From positions 124,001 through 188,000 of the forward strand of contig JARLJG010000042.1 of NCBI GenBank assembly GCA_031291325.1: a stretch of DNA of 64,000 nt. Reading direction: 5' to 3'. The notes below the pieces were generated by a model. It saw only the letters and a program-made list of their open reading frames with translations, was not told where the DNA came from and made no database searches. Below are positions 9,295-17,640 of the stretch, piece by piece (position 1 is the first letter of the stretch; the number at the start of each line of letters is the position of its first letter). Both the position numbers and the translations under genes were made by a program. This DNA is from Burkholderiaceae bacterium (GTDB lineage Bacteria > Pseudomonadota > Gammaproteobacteria > Burkholderiales > Burkholderiaceae_D).

Positions 9295-9900
9295 ATGAAG
9301 TACATAAAATTGAAAATATTGTTGGCATGCGCGGTGTCGTTCCTGCTTGCTAGCTGTGGCGGCAAGACAGTCACTGAAACGATCGGCGGGAGGATATCGG
9401 GATTGTCGAGCGGCACGACATTGCCACTGATATTGCAAAATAATTCCGGCGACAATTTTACGGCTAACGGAAATGAGACTTTTACTTTCGCTACGCCGAT
9501 TGATGTTGGTTCCACCTATGACGTTACTGTTTACCAGCAACCGACCGGCGAAACCTGCGTGGTTGAAAACCCGACAGGCACGGTCGAGCAAAGCATTGGC
9601 AATGTCGACAGCGTCGTGGTGATTTGCACCCCTGCGTTATCGGCAGCCAATGAGGTCTTTGGCACTGTAACCGGCCTTGCGAGCGGATCCTCCATCACGT
9701 TGTCTATCAACGGCATTGATCCTATTGTTGTCTATGGAGCAAGTTCTGGTAACGCCGTTAGTTTCAACTTTCTACCGCTGGCAACCGGTACAGAGTATAG
9801 CGTAGAAGTATCCAGCAAACCCACCGGGGTTACTTGCACTTTGAGCAATAATGCCGGGACGATTCCGACTACCACGGCAGTGGTGGTATCTTGCACGTAA
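9295..9900 (+). CDS. Predicted lipoprotein, paralogue of the preceding gene
   Basis: A 201-residue lipoprotein with signal ending L-L-A-S-C (Cys21). Like its neighbour it has two modules: IGGRISGLSSGTTLPLILQ...YDVTVYQQPTGETCVVENPTGTV...VVVICT, then VFGTVTGLASGSSITLSI...YSVEVSSKPTGVTCTLSNNAGTI...VVVSCT. The first module aligns closely with the first module of the upstream gene, pointing to duplication, but this copy has no Thr-rich insert. Ribosome binding site AGGAAG precedes ATG 9295 at good spacing. No enzymatic motif is present. A candidate terminator follows at 9956-9987. Function unknown. Confidence 0.75.
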   Translation: MKYIKLKILLACAVSFLLASCGGKTVTETIGGRISGLSSGTTLPLILQNNSGDNFTANGNETFTFATPIDVGSTYDVTVYQQPTGETCVVENPTGTVEQSIGNVDSVVVICTPALSAANEVFGTVTGLASGSSITLSINGIDPIVVYGASSGNAVSFNFLPLATGTEYSVEVSSKPTGVTCTLSNNAGTIPTTTAVVVSCT

Positions 9901-9955
9901 TTTGCCTCGGTGCAATTCCGCTTTGTTTTCAGGTTGAAAAGTCAAGAGCTGTGCG

Positions 9956-9987
9956 GGTGGCTGGCAAAAAGTGCCGGCCCAGCCACC
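9956..9987. terminator. Candidate terminator hairpin between convergent genes
   Basis: A perfect 9-bp stem (9956-9964 with 9979-9987, GGTGGCTGG/CCAGCCACC) lies between the end of the plus-strand lipoprotein pair and the end of the minus-strand gene at 10046. A U-tract is poor in both directions, so the role is inferred from stem strength and position. Confidence 0.5.
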
Positions 9988-10045
9988 TAAATAGGGCAGG
10001 GTATTTTTTCGACTGCAAGCGGCGATGCTCCGCCGCGCTTTCGGC

Positions 10046-10348
10046 TCAGTTGTGATATTCGGTGCGATTTCCCACATTCGACGCACCGTCCGCCAATACC
10101 GCTTGCAGCATGCCCGACGGGATCGTGATACCCAATACGGCCAGCCGCCCAAGGAATGGCGCAATCGTCTTCGCATAGGAGTCGGGCAAGTCTTCGTCGT
10201 CCAAATGCGTGTAAAGATAAATTTGCTCGTCGTCGTCTTCGTCGGACCATTCGATCACCATGTAATAGCCCTGCGCGGGCTTGTCCCATCCCATGAGCAC
10301 TTCAATCGGCCGGTTTTGATAGACAGTTTCAAAATAATGCTGTGACAT
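10046..10348 (-). CDS. Hypothetical 100-residue protein
   Basis: A short acidic protein with an aromatic-rich N-terminal half (YFETVYQNRPIEVLMGWDKPAQGYYMVIEW) followed by an acidic run (SDEDDDEQIYLYTHLDDEDLP) and a C-terminal hydrophobic helix region. There is no signal peptide or membrane segment, so it is probably cytosolic. I do not recognise the family. Reading-frame quality is good and no competing frame is plausible. The next gene in the same direction is gtrA-like, about 105 bases upstream; whether they share a transcript is unclear. Confidence 0.62.
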   Translation of the reverse strand: MSQHYFETVYQNRPIEVLMGWDKPAQGYYMVIEWSDEDDDEQIYLYTHLDDEDLPDSYAKTIAPFLGRLAVLGITIPSGMLQAVLADGASNVGNRTEYHN

Positions 10349-10453
10349 GACGGGTTGTCGTCCTATTTCAATGGGTTCTGGAAAATTGGTGTCGGTATTG
10401 CCATCGCTGGCGGATCGGTCAGGCCGGGAAAACGCCTGGCCGGCCCGATTCGA

Positions 10454-10840
10454 TCAACGATGCGCTTCTTTGAATGCCCAAAAGCGGCTGCCGAGAAAAT
10501 TGTAGATCAGGCCGATGCCTGTCGTCAGGAATTGCGCAATCCATTTGTTCCACCCAAGCTGATGCACGAAGACGGCCATCAAGCCGGTGTTGATACAAAA
10601 TCCGATGCCGAGCAGGCTGAAATACTTGGTGGCGGCTTCCATGTGGCTCTTGCCGCTCTCAAAAGTAAAAAAATAATTCAGCAGATAATTCACCACTGAA
10701 CCGCACATATAGCCGACGCCCGAAGCCACCGCTGCCGGGATCCCCAGGGTTTCGGTGCCAATCTGCAGCACGATGTATTGGACAGCCGTGCCGCAGGCGC
10801 CGACGGCGGCGAAACGAATGAATTGGCGGGAAATCGACAT
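10454..10840 (-). CDS. GtrA family membrane protein
   Basis: A 128-residue polytopic protein with four predicted membrane helices: about residues 8-30 (IRFAAVGACGTAVQYIVL), 35-58 (PAAVASGVGYMCGSVVNYLLNYFFTF), 72-95 and 100-120. The motif NYLLNYFFTF and the terminal NFLGSRFWAF are characteristic of GtrA/DPMS-type flippase subunits, which help move undecaprenyl- or polyprenyl-linked sugars across the inner membrane during O-antigen or cell-wall modification. GtrA normally works with a GtrB glycosyltransferase, which is not encoded nearby, so the sugar and target are unknown. Confidence 0.9.
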   Translation of the reverse strand: MSISRQFIRFAAVGACGTAVQYIVLQIGTETLGIPAAVASGVGYMCGSVVNYLLNYFFTFESGKSHMEAATKYFSLLGIGFCINTGLMAVFVHQLGWNKWIAQFLTTGIGLIYNFLGSRFWAFKEAHR

Positions 10841-10917
10841 GGTTGGTTTTCAGGAAATTGGCAACAAGATGCATGGCGGGCGGGCTTCGCTAGTCGATTG
10901 TCGCGGAAAAGCGCTTA

Positions 10918-11415
10918 TCAAGCCTGTGCGCCCGGTTTCACCTCGACGACGCCAAATGTCATAAAGACAAAGGTGTCCGGCGCAGCCTGCAGACAGTAAG
11001 CACCGTCTGCTTCGGCCAGCAAGACGGCCAGCGCAGTGTATTGCCAAGCCCTTTTTTCAGTGCACGGAATTTGTTGCGTGGTTAATTCTTCGGAGCCGTA
11101 CTCTATACCAAAATCGCGCACTCGTGCAGCATGTCGTTGCAGATTAGGGAGAACATTCGGATGTTTCCATGCCCAGCTGAAGGTTTTATCGCTCACATGG
11201 TAAATGCCGACCACTTGCGCCGGCGCGGAAACCACCTTGCCGTCGGCAAAGGAAAAACTGATCCTGCCGCTGGCTTCATCGACCGCCCAAGCCTTTTCCT
11301 GGCCCAACTGCCAGCGCTTGCGGTGCTCTTCTGTGACCAGCTGCAATCCGTTGAAACTATCGGCGATGAACGCCTCGATATCGATTTTCTTTTTCTTTTT
11401 TTTCAGTCCAAGCAT
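10918..11415 (-). CDS. DUF6882-like cytosolic protein
   Basis: A 165-residue soluble protein. After four residues comes a run of six Lys, then a helix (IDIEAFIADSFNGLQLVTEEHRKRWQLG) and strands including WAVDEASGRISFSFADGKVVSAPAQVVGIYHVSDKTFSWAWKHPN. The combination 'ISFSF...ApAQVVG...TFSWAWK(H)PN' matches my recollection of the DUF6882 family, whose function is unknown. The Lys run is encoded by a stretch with eight consecutive A on the coding strand (minus strand of 11396-11403), a possible slippage site. It is in line with gtrA but separated by 77 bases. Confidence 0.65.
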   Translation of the reverse strand: MLGLKKKKKKIDIEAFIADSFNGLQLVTEEHRKRWQLGQEKAWAVDEASGRISFSFADGKVVSAPAQVVGIYHVSDKTFSWAWKHPNVLPNLQRHAARVRDFGIEYGSEELTTQQIPCTEKRAWQYTALAVLLAEADGAYCLQAAPDTFVFMTFGVVEVKPGAQA

Positions 11416-11541
11416 GTGTTTCCCGGAATGCTTCGATGGTTGAAATGTTGCATCGACAAATCATACCAGCGGACAGGGCTACCGGCAAAGGCGGATGCCG
11501 ATGAAATGCTAATTATCGGCATCCTGCGAATTGTTGCCGCT

Positions 11542-13068
11542 TCAACGCAGTGGGCGGGCGCTATCGTCAGCCAATTTTGCGGCTGCTGCCTCGAATTGGA
11601 TAAAGCGTCGATCCAATTGCTGTAATTGCAATTTCTTTTCTGCAGGATCGATGAATGCATAGCGGATGCTGTTGTAGACCACTTGTTTAAGCACGTCGTA
11701 AGACGGCTTGTAGCGGCTGGCAAACAACAGGTATTCGGCGCCGATATTGCTGCGCGAGACGCCCGCGTCGTCGGTGGCAATGACGAACGGCACTTTATGG
11801 CGCAAATACACGGTGACCGGATGCGCTTTCTGCTCGACGCCCAAAATAAAGGCGTTGCTGCTGAGGCAAATTTCGACTGCAACGTGGCGCTGCTGCATCT
11901 CTTCCAGCAAGCGATCCGGGTTGCTTTCATAGGTAACATCGATGCCATGCCCGATGCGCTCGGCGCCGGCGATTTCCACCGCATTGCGGATGTGGTCGCG
12001 CAGTCCTTCAGGCGGCACCATGCCCAGCGTCAGTTCGCCGGCATGCATCGACAGGTGCACGTCCGGGTAGCGTTGTTTCAGCAAGTGGAACATCTGCATG
12101 TGCAAGTTGTAGTCGCGCATCGCCACCACGCCGTTTTCCGGCCCCACGATATTCACGCCGACGATCAATTTGCTGCCGTGGGCGGCAGCGAATGCCGAAT
12201 ACAGCCCGGCGAATACTTGCGCAGGCGGGTTGTTGCGGCTGACGTAGGACTGGAAGCGCAGCGTAAAGTCGGCATCGTCGATTCCCGCTGCGTAGCTAGC
12301 CAGGGCGCTTTTGTAGTCGGCGATTTTTTGTTGCGCGTCGGCGTCGCGGTCGAGGAAATCGGCATAGCTTGTCAGCGCCTGGCCGACGACGCTAGCGTCG
12401 GCGTCGGGTGGCAGCGCATCGATACGGGCGGCCAGGGCCGGGTTATCGACGCTGGGTGCGCTTTTGAGCATCGTTTCGAGATACTGGACCTTATCCGCCT
12501 TGGCTTGCTGCTTGAGGATTTGCAGGCCGGCGACAGCCGAGTAGCCGGCCGCCGGTGAAAAGAAGCCGAAGGTGTCGAAGAATTGCTGGTCGGGCGCCGG
12601 TTGTTCGTGCGAGTGATTGGCGAAATCCTTGTCTGACCAGCGCATCAGCAATTCGCGATAAAACCCCGTGTCTTGACGGATTGCGTCGGCTTTCAGGCAA
12701 TCGTTGTCGGTCGGTCCGGCGCCTTGCGGGGAGGAATCGATGCGGTATTTTTCACGGTGCCTGGCGGGGTCGTCGACGCGATACACGCAAAACCCTTGCT
12801 TGTCGACCCAATCCAGATAGGTTTCCGCGTACAGCGCGCCAGTGTAATGGTGGTGGATATCGCCGCCTTTGGGCAGCATCGTCATCAATAGATTGAGTTC
12901 GGCCAACTGCGGATTGTTCGGATTGCCGCTGTCGATGAGGCTCTGGTAGAACTTCTTGGTGACCTGATAATTGTGTTGCGCGGAATCGTTGCGCAGGTCT
13001 TTGGCTTCGACCACAGCGACCGAAAACAGGGCCATGGCTAGAATAATGGCGTGAGCGATTTTTTTCAT
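11542..13068 (-). CDS. Exported adenosine deaminase (ADGF/CECR1-like)
   Basis: A 508-residue zinc deaminase with a Sec signal (residues 1-22, ending VVEA). Active-site elements in order: DIHHHYTGAL (metal ligands about His72 and His74), LSMHAGE (His and catalytic Glu in the third quarter), RIGHGID, ICLSSNAFILGV and IATDDAGVSRS (metal-binding Asp). These are the adenosine deaminase signatures; the length, the extended N-terminal domain and export resemble the ADGF/ADA2 branch rather than cytosolic Add (about 340 residues). It would convert adenosine to inosine in the periplasm or outside the cell, perhaps for purine or nitrogen salvage. It is monocistronic; ATG 13068 precedes the typical Lys-Lys signal start. 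Confidence 0.88.
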   Translation of the reverse strand: MKKIAHAIILAMALFSVAVVEAKDLRNDSAQHNYQVTKKFYQSLIDSGNPNNPQLAELNLLMTMLPKGGDIHHHYTGALYAETYLDWVDKQGFCVYRVDDPARHREKYRIDSSPQGAGPTDNDCLKADAIRQDTGFYRELLMRWSDKDFANHSHEQPAPDQQFFDTFGFFSPAAGYSAVAGLQILKQQAKADKVQYLETMLKSAPSVDNPALAARIDALPPDADASVVGQALTSYADFLDRDADAQQKIADYKSALASYAAGIDDADFTLRFQSYVSRNNPPAQVFAGLYSAFAAAHGSKLIVGVNIVGPENGVVAMRDYNLHMQMFHLLKQRYPDVHLSMHAGELTLGMVPPEGLRDHIRNAVEIAGAERIGHGIDVTYESNPDRLLEEMQQRHVAVEICLSSNAFILGVEQKAHPVTVYLRHKVPFVIATDDAGVSRSNIGAEYLLFASRYKPSYDVLKQVVYNSIRYAFIDPAEKKLQLQQLDRRFIQFEAAAAKLADDSARPLR

Positions 13069-13303
13069 CGATTTAACTCTTCTTCAAATGGGTTATGGCA
13101 GCTACAGTCGATACTAGTATGGACATTAGCACAGAGCGGCATGGTGGCGTCGTAGCTTTTATGCAACAAGCCGGGATTCGATTGCGCCAGGTGCAGCCAA
13201 GAATCCCGTTTGACTTGCCGTGGTACGCAATTCCGGCTCAAACTCGCATTCGCAGCGCGCCGCGCAGCTATAATCGACACAATTTTCCCTTCTCTTTGTG
13301 CTC

Positions 13304-13846
13304 ATGCCGACCATCATGTCCCACATCGCGGTTCCGCTTGCGGTCGGTATCGGCCTTGGCCCGCGCATTATTTCCCGCCGTTTGCTGATTACCGGCACGC
13401 TCGCTTCCGCATTGCCTGATCTGGATGTGATCGGCTTCCGCTTGCATGTCGACTATGCGGACGCCTTCGGCCATCGCGGCGCCACGCACTCGTTGGTGTT
13501 TGCTTTTCTGCTTGGGGTGCTGGCATTGACGCTGGCATCGCGCCTGCATGCCAATCGCTTGCCGGCTTTCTTGTTCGTCGCTTTCAGCGCCGCATCGCAC
13601 GGGCTGCTGGATACCTTCACTAGCGGCGGATTGGGGGTCGGGCTGCTATGGCCGCTAAGCGAGCGGCGCTTCTTTGCGCCGTGGCGGGTCATCGAAGTGT
13701 CGTCATTCGGCACACATTTGTTTTCCAGTCCGCGCGGTGTGGCAGTGATGTATTCCGAGTTGCTGTGGGTATGGCTGCCGGCCATCTGCGTTTGCGCTTT
13801 GTTGTACGCATTGCGTCGGCGCTACGCGGCACAGAACGACAAATGA
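13304..13846 (+). CDS. Membrane-bound metal-dependent hydrolase (YdjM/DUF457 family)
   Basis: A 180-residue inner-membrane protein. The N-terminus MPTIMSHIAVPLAVGIGLG with a conserved His, then LPDLDVIGF (Asp pair), FGHRGATHSL (His-Arg...His) and SHGLLDTFTSGG (His...Asp) form the metal-binding signature of the YdjM/YbcI family of membrane-bound hydrolases. Hydrophobic segments alternate with these motifs, with a final helix at about residues 145-165. Substrate unknown; YdjM of E. coli is LexA-regulated. I chose ATG 13304 because family members start MPT(I/L); ATG 13316 and GTG 13298 are alternatives. It is divergent from the adenosine deaminase gene. Confidence 0.85.
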   Translation: MPTIMSHIAVPLAVGIGLGPRIISRRLLITGTLASALPDLDVIGFRLHVDYADAFGHRGATHSLVFAFLLGVLALTLASRLHANRLPAFLFVAFSAASHGLLDTFTSGGLGVGLLWPLSERRFFAPWRVIEVSSFGTHLFSSPRGVAVMYSELLWVWLPAICVCALLYALRRRYAAQNDK

Positions 13847-14170
13847 GAGAGAAAAGAGGTGCAACTTTTTCTTGACGCCTGAATGCGGCTGCCAGATAAT
13901 TCATGCACATCTTTAACACACATTCATTTTTTCCCAACTCAATGATTCGCACCTCCATCGAAAACTCTGACGATTTGCAAGATGCGAATCGGGTGGATGT
14001 GTTCGTCGTTGCAGGTAAAAAATCGAAGAAACAATCGCTTATCTGACCGAGGCGATCTGTCTTGTCAGGTGAGCGACAAGGCAGATATGCAGCAGTTTCC
14101 CCGCAAATCATTCTTCCGTAGCGCTCCTTGACGTGAAATATCGGTCAACGCTTAATTGACAGGAGTATCT
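13847..14170. other. Intergenic region upstream of dapA-like gene
   Basis: About 320 bases with no supported gene. A 34-codon reading frame (13942-14046, beginning MIRTSIENSDD) has no convincing ribosome binding site and is not called. A 6-bp inverted repeat CTTGTC/GACAAG near 14062-14082 could form a hairpin in the leader of the next gene, whose ribosome binding site AGGAG is at 14161-14165. Confidence 0.45.
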
Positions 14171-15064
14171 ATGCGCAACAGTTTTAACGGTATTTGGGTT
14201 CCCATCATTACGCCGTTTCAAGATGGAAAGATCGATTTCCCCGCCTTGCGGAAATTGACTGACCGCTCGAAAGAGGGTGGCGTTTCCGGTTTGGTCGCCT
14301 GCAGCACCACGGGCGAAGCGGCAGCCCTTGGCGAAGAAGAACAGCTTGCCGTTCTCGACGCCGTCATCGACGCCGCAGGCGGGTTGCCGGTCGTCATGGG
14401 TTTGTGCGGCAACAATCTCGACGACATCCACGCGCGCCTGCGCCGGATTCAACTGCGCCCGATTGCCGGCTTGCTGGTGCCGCCACCGTACTACATTCGG
14501 CCTTCGCAAGAAGGTGTGTGCGCCTATTTCAAAAGCATTGCGGATGCGGCGATCGCCCCGATTATTATCTACAACATTCCGTATCGCACCGGCATCGCGA
14601 TGACGCTGGAAACCATACGCAAAATTGCCGAACATCCGAACGTGGCGGCCATCAAGGATTGCGGCGGCGATGCGGCACTGACGATGCAGATGATCCGGGA
14701 TGGCCGGCTGGCGGTGCTGACGGGCGAGGATCTCCAGATTTTTTCCACCTTATGCCTGGGCGGAGCAGGGGCGATTGCGGCCTCGGCGCATCTGTATCCC
14801 GAACTGTTCGTGCGGCTTGCCGAGCTTGTGCGCGATGACAAATTGACGCAGGCCCGCGAGATTTTCTATCGGCTGCTGCCGACGATCCAACTCTTGTTCG
14901 CCGAAGCAAATCCTGCCCCCGTGAAAGCCGCGCTGGCGCACCTGGGCATCGTCCGCGACGAATTGCGCGAACCGATGCAGCGCGCATCCGATCGATTGGC
15001 TGACAAATTGATTACGGAGTTGCAAAATCTGCGCGACGCGGCAGACAAAGCGAAATGTGAATAG
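14171..15064 (+). CDS. dapA: 4-hydroxy-tetrahydrodipicolinate synthase family (DapA-like aldolase)
   Basis: A 297-residue class I aldolase of the DHDPS/NAL superfamily. The TIM-barrel signatures are clear: CSTTGEAAALGEEEQ near residue 44 (Thr-Thr for pyruvate binding), LLVPPPYYIRPSQEG near 103 (Tyr of the catalytic triad), IIYNIPYRTG near 130 (Tyr and Arg) and AAIKDCGGD near 157 (Schiff-base Lys). The Arg of YRTG, which binds the semialdehyde carboxylate in true DapA, is present, so lysine/diaminopimelate synthesis is the first choice; a paralogue acting on another 2-keto acid cannot be excluded because CSTTGE replaces the usual GTTGE and the gene is solitary. ATG 14171 has AGGAG 5 bases upstream. 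Confidence 0.8.
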   Translation: MRNSFNGIWVPIITPFQDGKIDFPALRKLTDRSKEGGVSGLVACSTTGEAAALGEEEQLAVLDAVIDAAGGLPVVMGLCGNNLDDIHARLRRIQLRPIAGLLVPPPYYIRPSQEGVCAYFKSIADAAIAPIIIYNIPYRTGIAMTLETIRKIAEHPNVAAIKDCGGDAALTMQMIRDGRLAVLTGEDLQIFSTLCLGGAGAIAASAHLYPELFVRLAELVRDDKLTQAREIFYRLLPTIQLLFAEANPAPVKAALAHLGIVRDELREPMQRASDRLADKLITELQNLRDAADKAKCE

Positions 15065-15082
15065 TCGAACGCGCCGAATCGT

Positions 15083-15583
15083 TCAAGGCACAACGATGTC
15101 GTCGAGGAAGCGATGCATCACATGCGCGTCGACATAGCCGAGTTGTTGGTGATTGAACGCTTTCGGCAGGGTGCCGACAATCGCGAAGCCCAATTTCTTC
15201 CAGAGCGCGATCGCGCTTTTGTTGGTGCTGACCACAAAATTGAATTGCAGCGCCTGATAGCCGGCCTTCCTGGCCTCGATCAGGCAATGCTCTCCCATCG
15301 CTTTGCCGACCCCTTTGCCATGCGCGGCTGGGCTGACCATGAAGGAGGCATTGGCGACGTGCGATCCGAGATCGCGCTGATTCGGAATCAATTTATAGAA
15401 TCCAACGATGCTGCCCTTGAGGTCCGCTACAAAAGTCGTAATCCCGGGATTGAGCCAGTAGACGTGCGCGTCTTCGCGGCTGGTGGTGGGCGCGAAGACG
15501 TACGTATCGCCACTGGCCACCACCGCGTGAAAAATGGACCACATCGAGACGAAATCGGCCTCGGTTGCTCTTCGAATTTGCAT
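15083..15583 (-). CDS. GNAT family N-acetyltransferase
   Basis: A 166-residue single-domain acetyltransferase starting MQIRRATEADF. The acetyl-CoA binding motif A is present (ASFMVSPAAHGKGVGKAMGEHCLIEARKAGY, with Q/H-G-K-G-V-G), followed by LQFNFVVSTNKSAIALWKKLGF, the strand-helix element typical of the PhnO/YjaB-like group. Substrate unknown; likely a small amine or amino acid. It is convergent with the dapA-like gene (18-base gap) and divergent from the hydrolase gene at 15781. Confidence 0.9.
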   Translation of the reverse strand: MQIRRATEADFVSMWSIFHAVVASGDTYVFAPTTSREDAHVYWLNPGITTFVADLKGSIVGFYKLIPNQRDLGSHVANASFMVSPAAHGKGVGKAMGEHCLIEARKAGYQALQFNFVVSTNKSAIALWKKLGFAIVGTLPKAFNHQQLGYVDAHVMHRFLDDIVVP

Positions 15584-15780
15584 GTATCGTGACTACCCTC
15601 TGGTTAAGTTCGCCAGTCGCCAGCCATCAGCGACATCGCGGACGAATTGGCAAAACCCGGCTATGATATCGAAAGTATCACAGAATTTGTAACGACACAA
15701 AGAGAAAAGCGCTGCTCACATAAAAATCGTTTTTTGTTTCTTTTTGTTTTTTTTCTTTTACTGTGCGATAGGAAACTTGC

Positions 15781-16644
15781 ATGCAACCGATTTCTCATTA
15801 TGTTAAGTGCTGCGGGCGCGAAATCCATTTTGTCGAGTGGGGACGCAAGGAATCGCCGCCGCTGATCCTGTGGCACGGATTGGCGCGCACCTGCCGCGAT
15901 TTCGACGACCTGGCCATCGCCCTGGCCGACGACTATCACATTTTTTGCCCGGATACGATAGGACGCGGCTTGTCGCAATGGAGCAGCGACCCGGATAACG
16001 AATACTGCCTGTCGTTCTATGCGCGAATCGCGCAAGAATTGGTCGACCGGTTGGGCATCGATCGCATGCGCTGGGTGGGCACGTCGATGGGCGGCGCCAT
16101 CGGCACGCGCGCTGCGGCGACTACGCTCAAGGGCCGTATCAGCCATCTGATTCTCAACGACAACGGCCCGGTGCTCAATCCCGACGCCATCACGCGCATC
16201 AAGACCTATGCCGGCAGCCCGCCCGAATTCGATACGGTGACCGAACTGGAAACCTATCTGCGCCAGGTTTATATACCTTACGGCTGGCAAAGCGATGCGC
16301 AATGGCGGCGCATGGCGGAAACGAGTGTTCGTCGTCTGCCCAGCGGCAAAATAACCACGCATTACGATCCCGCCATGGTGCGGCAATTTCTGTTGCATCC
16401 AGACGACTATGCGTCCTGGGAAGCCTACGATACATTGTCCATGCCGACCCTGGTGTTGCGCGGGGAGAATTCCGACCTGTTGCAAACCGGCGTCACGCTG
16501 GAAATGACGCAGCGCGGGCCGCGCGCCCGCGTTGCCGAGATTCCCGGCTGCGGTCACGCGCCGGCCTTGAATGTGCCGGAACAGATCGATATCGTGCGCA
16601 AATTCCTGGCAACATCGACGATGTCCGGCCAGGGGAATACTTGA
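15781..16644 (+). CDS. Alpha/beta-fold hydrolase
   Basis: A 287-residue cytosolic hydrolase with the canonical fold. LILWHGLARTCRDFD gives the oxyanion loop after strand 3, WVGTSMGGAIG (near residues 98-108) holds the nucleophilic Ser in G-x-S-x-G, PTLVLRGENSDLL carries the acidic residue, and IPGCGHAPALNVPEQ holds the catalytic His. A lid region spans about residues 130-210. It resembles small-ester or haloperoxidase-like hydrolases; substrate cannot be told. The 60 bases upstream are very T-rich on the plus strand. The next gene (HD-domain) follows after 90 bases in the same direction. Confidence 0.88.
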   Translation: MQPISHYVKCCGREIHFVEWGRKESPPLILWHGLARTCRDFDDLAIALADDYHIFCPDTIGRGLSQWSSDPDNEYCLSFYARIAQELVDRLGIDRMRWVGTSMGGAIGTRAAATTLKGRISHLILNDNGPVLNPDAITRIKTYAGSPPEFDTVTELETYLRQVYIPYGWQSDAQWRRMAETSVRRLPSGKITTHYDPAMVRQFLLHPDDYASWEAYDTLSMPTLVLRGENSDLLQTGVTLEMTQRGPRARVAEIPGCGHAPALNVPEQIDIVRKFLATSTMSGQGNT

Positions 16645-16734
16645 TCGGTTCGCGGCGGGAAAGCGGTTTTTCCCGCATAATTTGGTTAAACTGCAGTCTA
16701 TGCGTCAGCATTTATCCAAAGCCGGGAGAGTTTC

Positions 16735-17331
16735 ATGCATCGCCACGCCAAATTTGTTCGCATCGACGAAAGCACGCCAGAAGACTGGAAAATAATCGGC
16801 ACCGAATACGCCAAATTCAGCGTCAATCTGGCTGACCGCGTGTTGACGCATCTGCAGCTTTTGGATGGCGTGCATGGCGGCTTGCCGATCGATCGGTACA
16901 GCCATTCGCTGCAGACCGCGACGCTGGCATTGCGCGACGGGCGCGACGACGAATACGTGGTGTGCGCATTGTTGCATGATATTGGCGATATGCTCGGCAC
17001 CTTCAATCATCCCGAGGTGGCGGCGGCGATATTGAGGCCTTTCGTCAGCGACGCCAATCATTGGATGGTGCAGCAGCACGGAATTTTCCAGGGCTATTAT
17101 TTTTTCCACCACATCGGCCTGGATCGTAATTTGCGCGATATGTTCAAAGGACATCCGTATTACGATCGGACTGCGGAATTCGTCGAGCTATACGATAATC
17201 GCGCGTTCGACCCGTACCTGGAAACCTTTCCCCTGAGCGAATTCGAACCGCTGGTGCGCCAATTGTTTTCGCAACCCAAGCAATCGGTCTACAAGGAAGC
17301 AATCGAGCATAAGGCCGAAATGGTCCTTTAG
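16735..17331 (+). CDS. HD-domain protein (PhnZ-like phosphohydrolase/oxygenase group)
   Basis: A 198-residue helical protein. The N-terminal part carries DRYSHSLQTATLAL near residue 54 (first His), then VVCALLHDIGDMLG (the HD dyad at about residues 82-83), a NHPEVAAAIL helix with another His, and HHIGLDR further on, so the full set of HD metal ligands is present. The arrangement 'SHSLQTA...ALLHDIGD...HPEVAA' resembles PhnZ and related mixed-valent di-iron oxygenases as well as ordinary phosphohydrolases. No phosphonate gene is nearby, so I leave the substrate open. Confidence 0.82.
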   Translation: MHRHAKFVRIDESTPEDWKIIGTEYAKFSVNLADRVLTHLQLLDGVHGGLPIDRYSHSLQTATLALRDGRDDEYVVCALLHDIGDMLGTFNHPEVAAAILRPFVSDANHWMVQQHGIFQGYYFFHHIGLDRNLRDMFKGHPYYDRTAEFVELYDNRAFDPYLETFPLSEFEPLVRQLFSQPKQSVYKEAIEHKAEMVL

Positions 17332-17640
17332 AAATGTCCTTTAGGCTACTCGATCGCCCGTATTTATCAGTTTGTTTCAATTTCTCCCATATTCATGGGA
17401 TTTTGGCGCTCGGGTAAAGCGGTTACACTGCTTTATCAATGATTCGGTTCCCTATTACAAGGTTGACGAATTTCAATTCGGCGAACGCCTCGCCAAATTG
17501 CACTTGCATTTTTAACAGCTAGACAAGCAAGGCGCTTTCGATAATCGATGGGCGGTGTTGCGGTTTTAGCTGCACAAACGGCGGCTTTACTCAACGTCAC
17601 GACAATCGCGAGTTATGTAGCCGCAATCAGGAGTGATATC
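17332..17640. other. Intergenic region upstream of REC-GGDEF-EAL gene
   Basis: About 310 bases with no supportable gene. The 9-mer GTCCTTTAG occurs twice around the stop of the HD gene (near 17323-17345). The right end holds a strong ribosome binding site AGGAG at 17629-17633 for the downstream GTG start. Confidence 0.45.

Noticed and set aside
13942-14046. Small frame of 34 codons upstream of the dapA-like gene
   Set aside because: No ribosome binding site, no recognisable features, and no evidence beyond an open frame of this length.
15720-15765. T-rich tract before the alpha/beta hydrolase gene as a terminator
   Set aside because: No stable stem precedes the T-runs on the plus strand; it is probably just an AT-rich promoter region.
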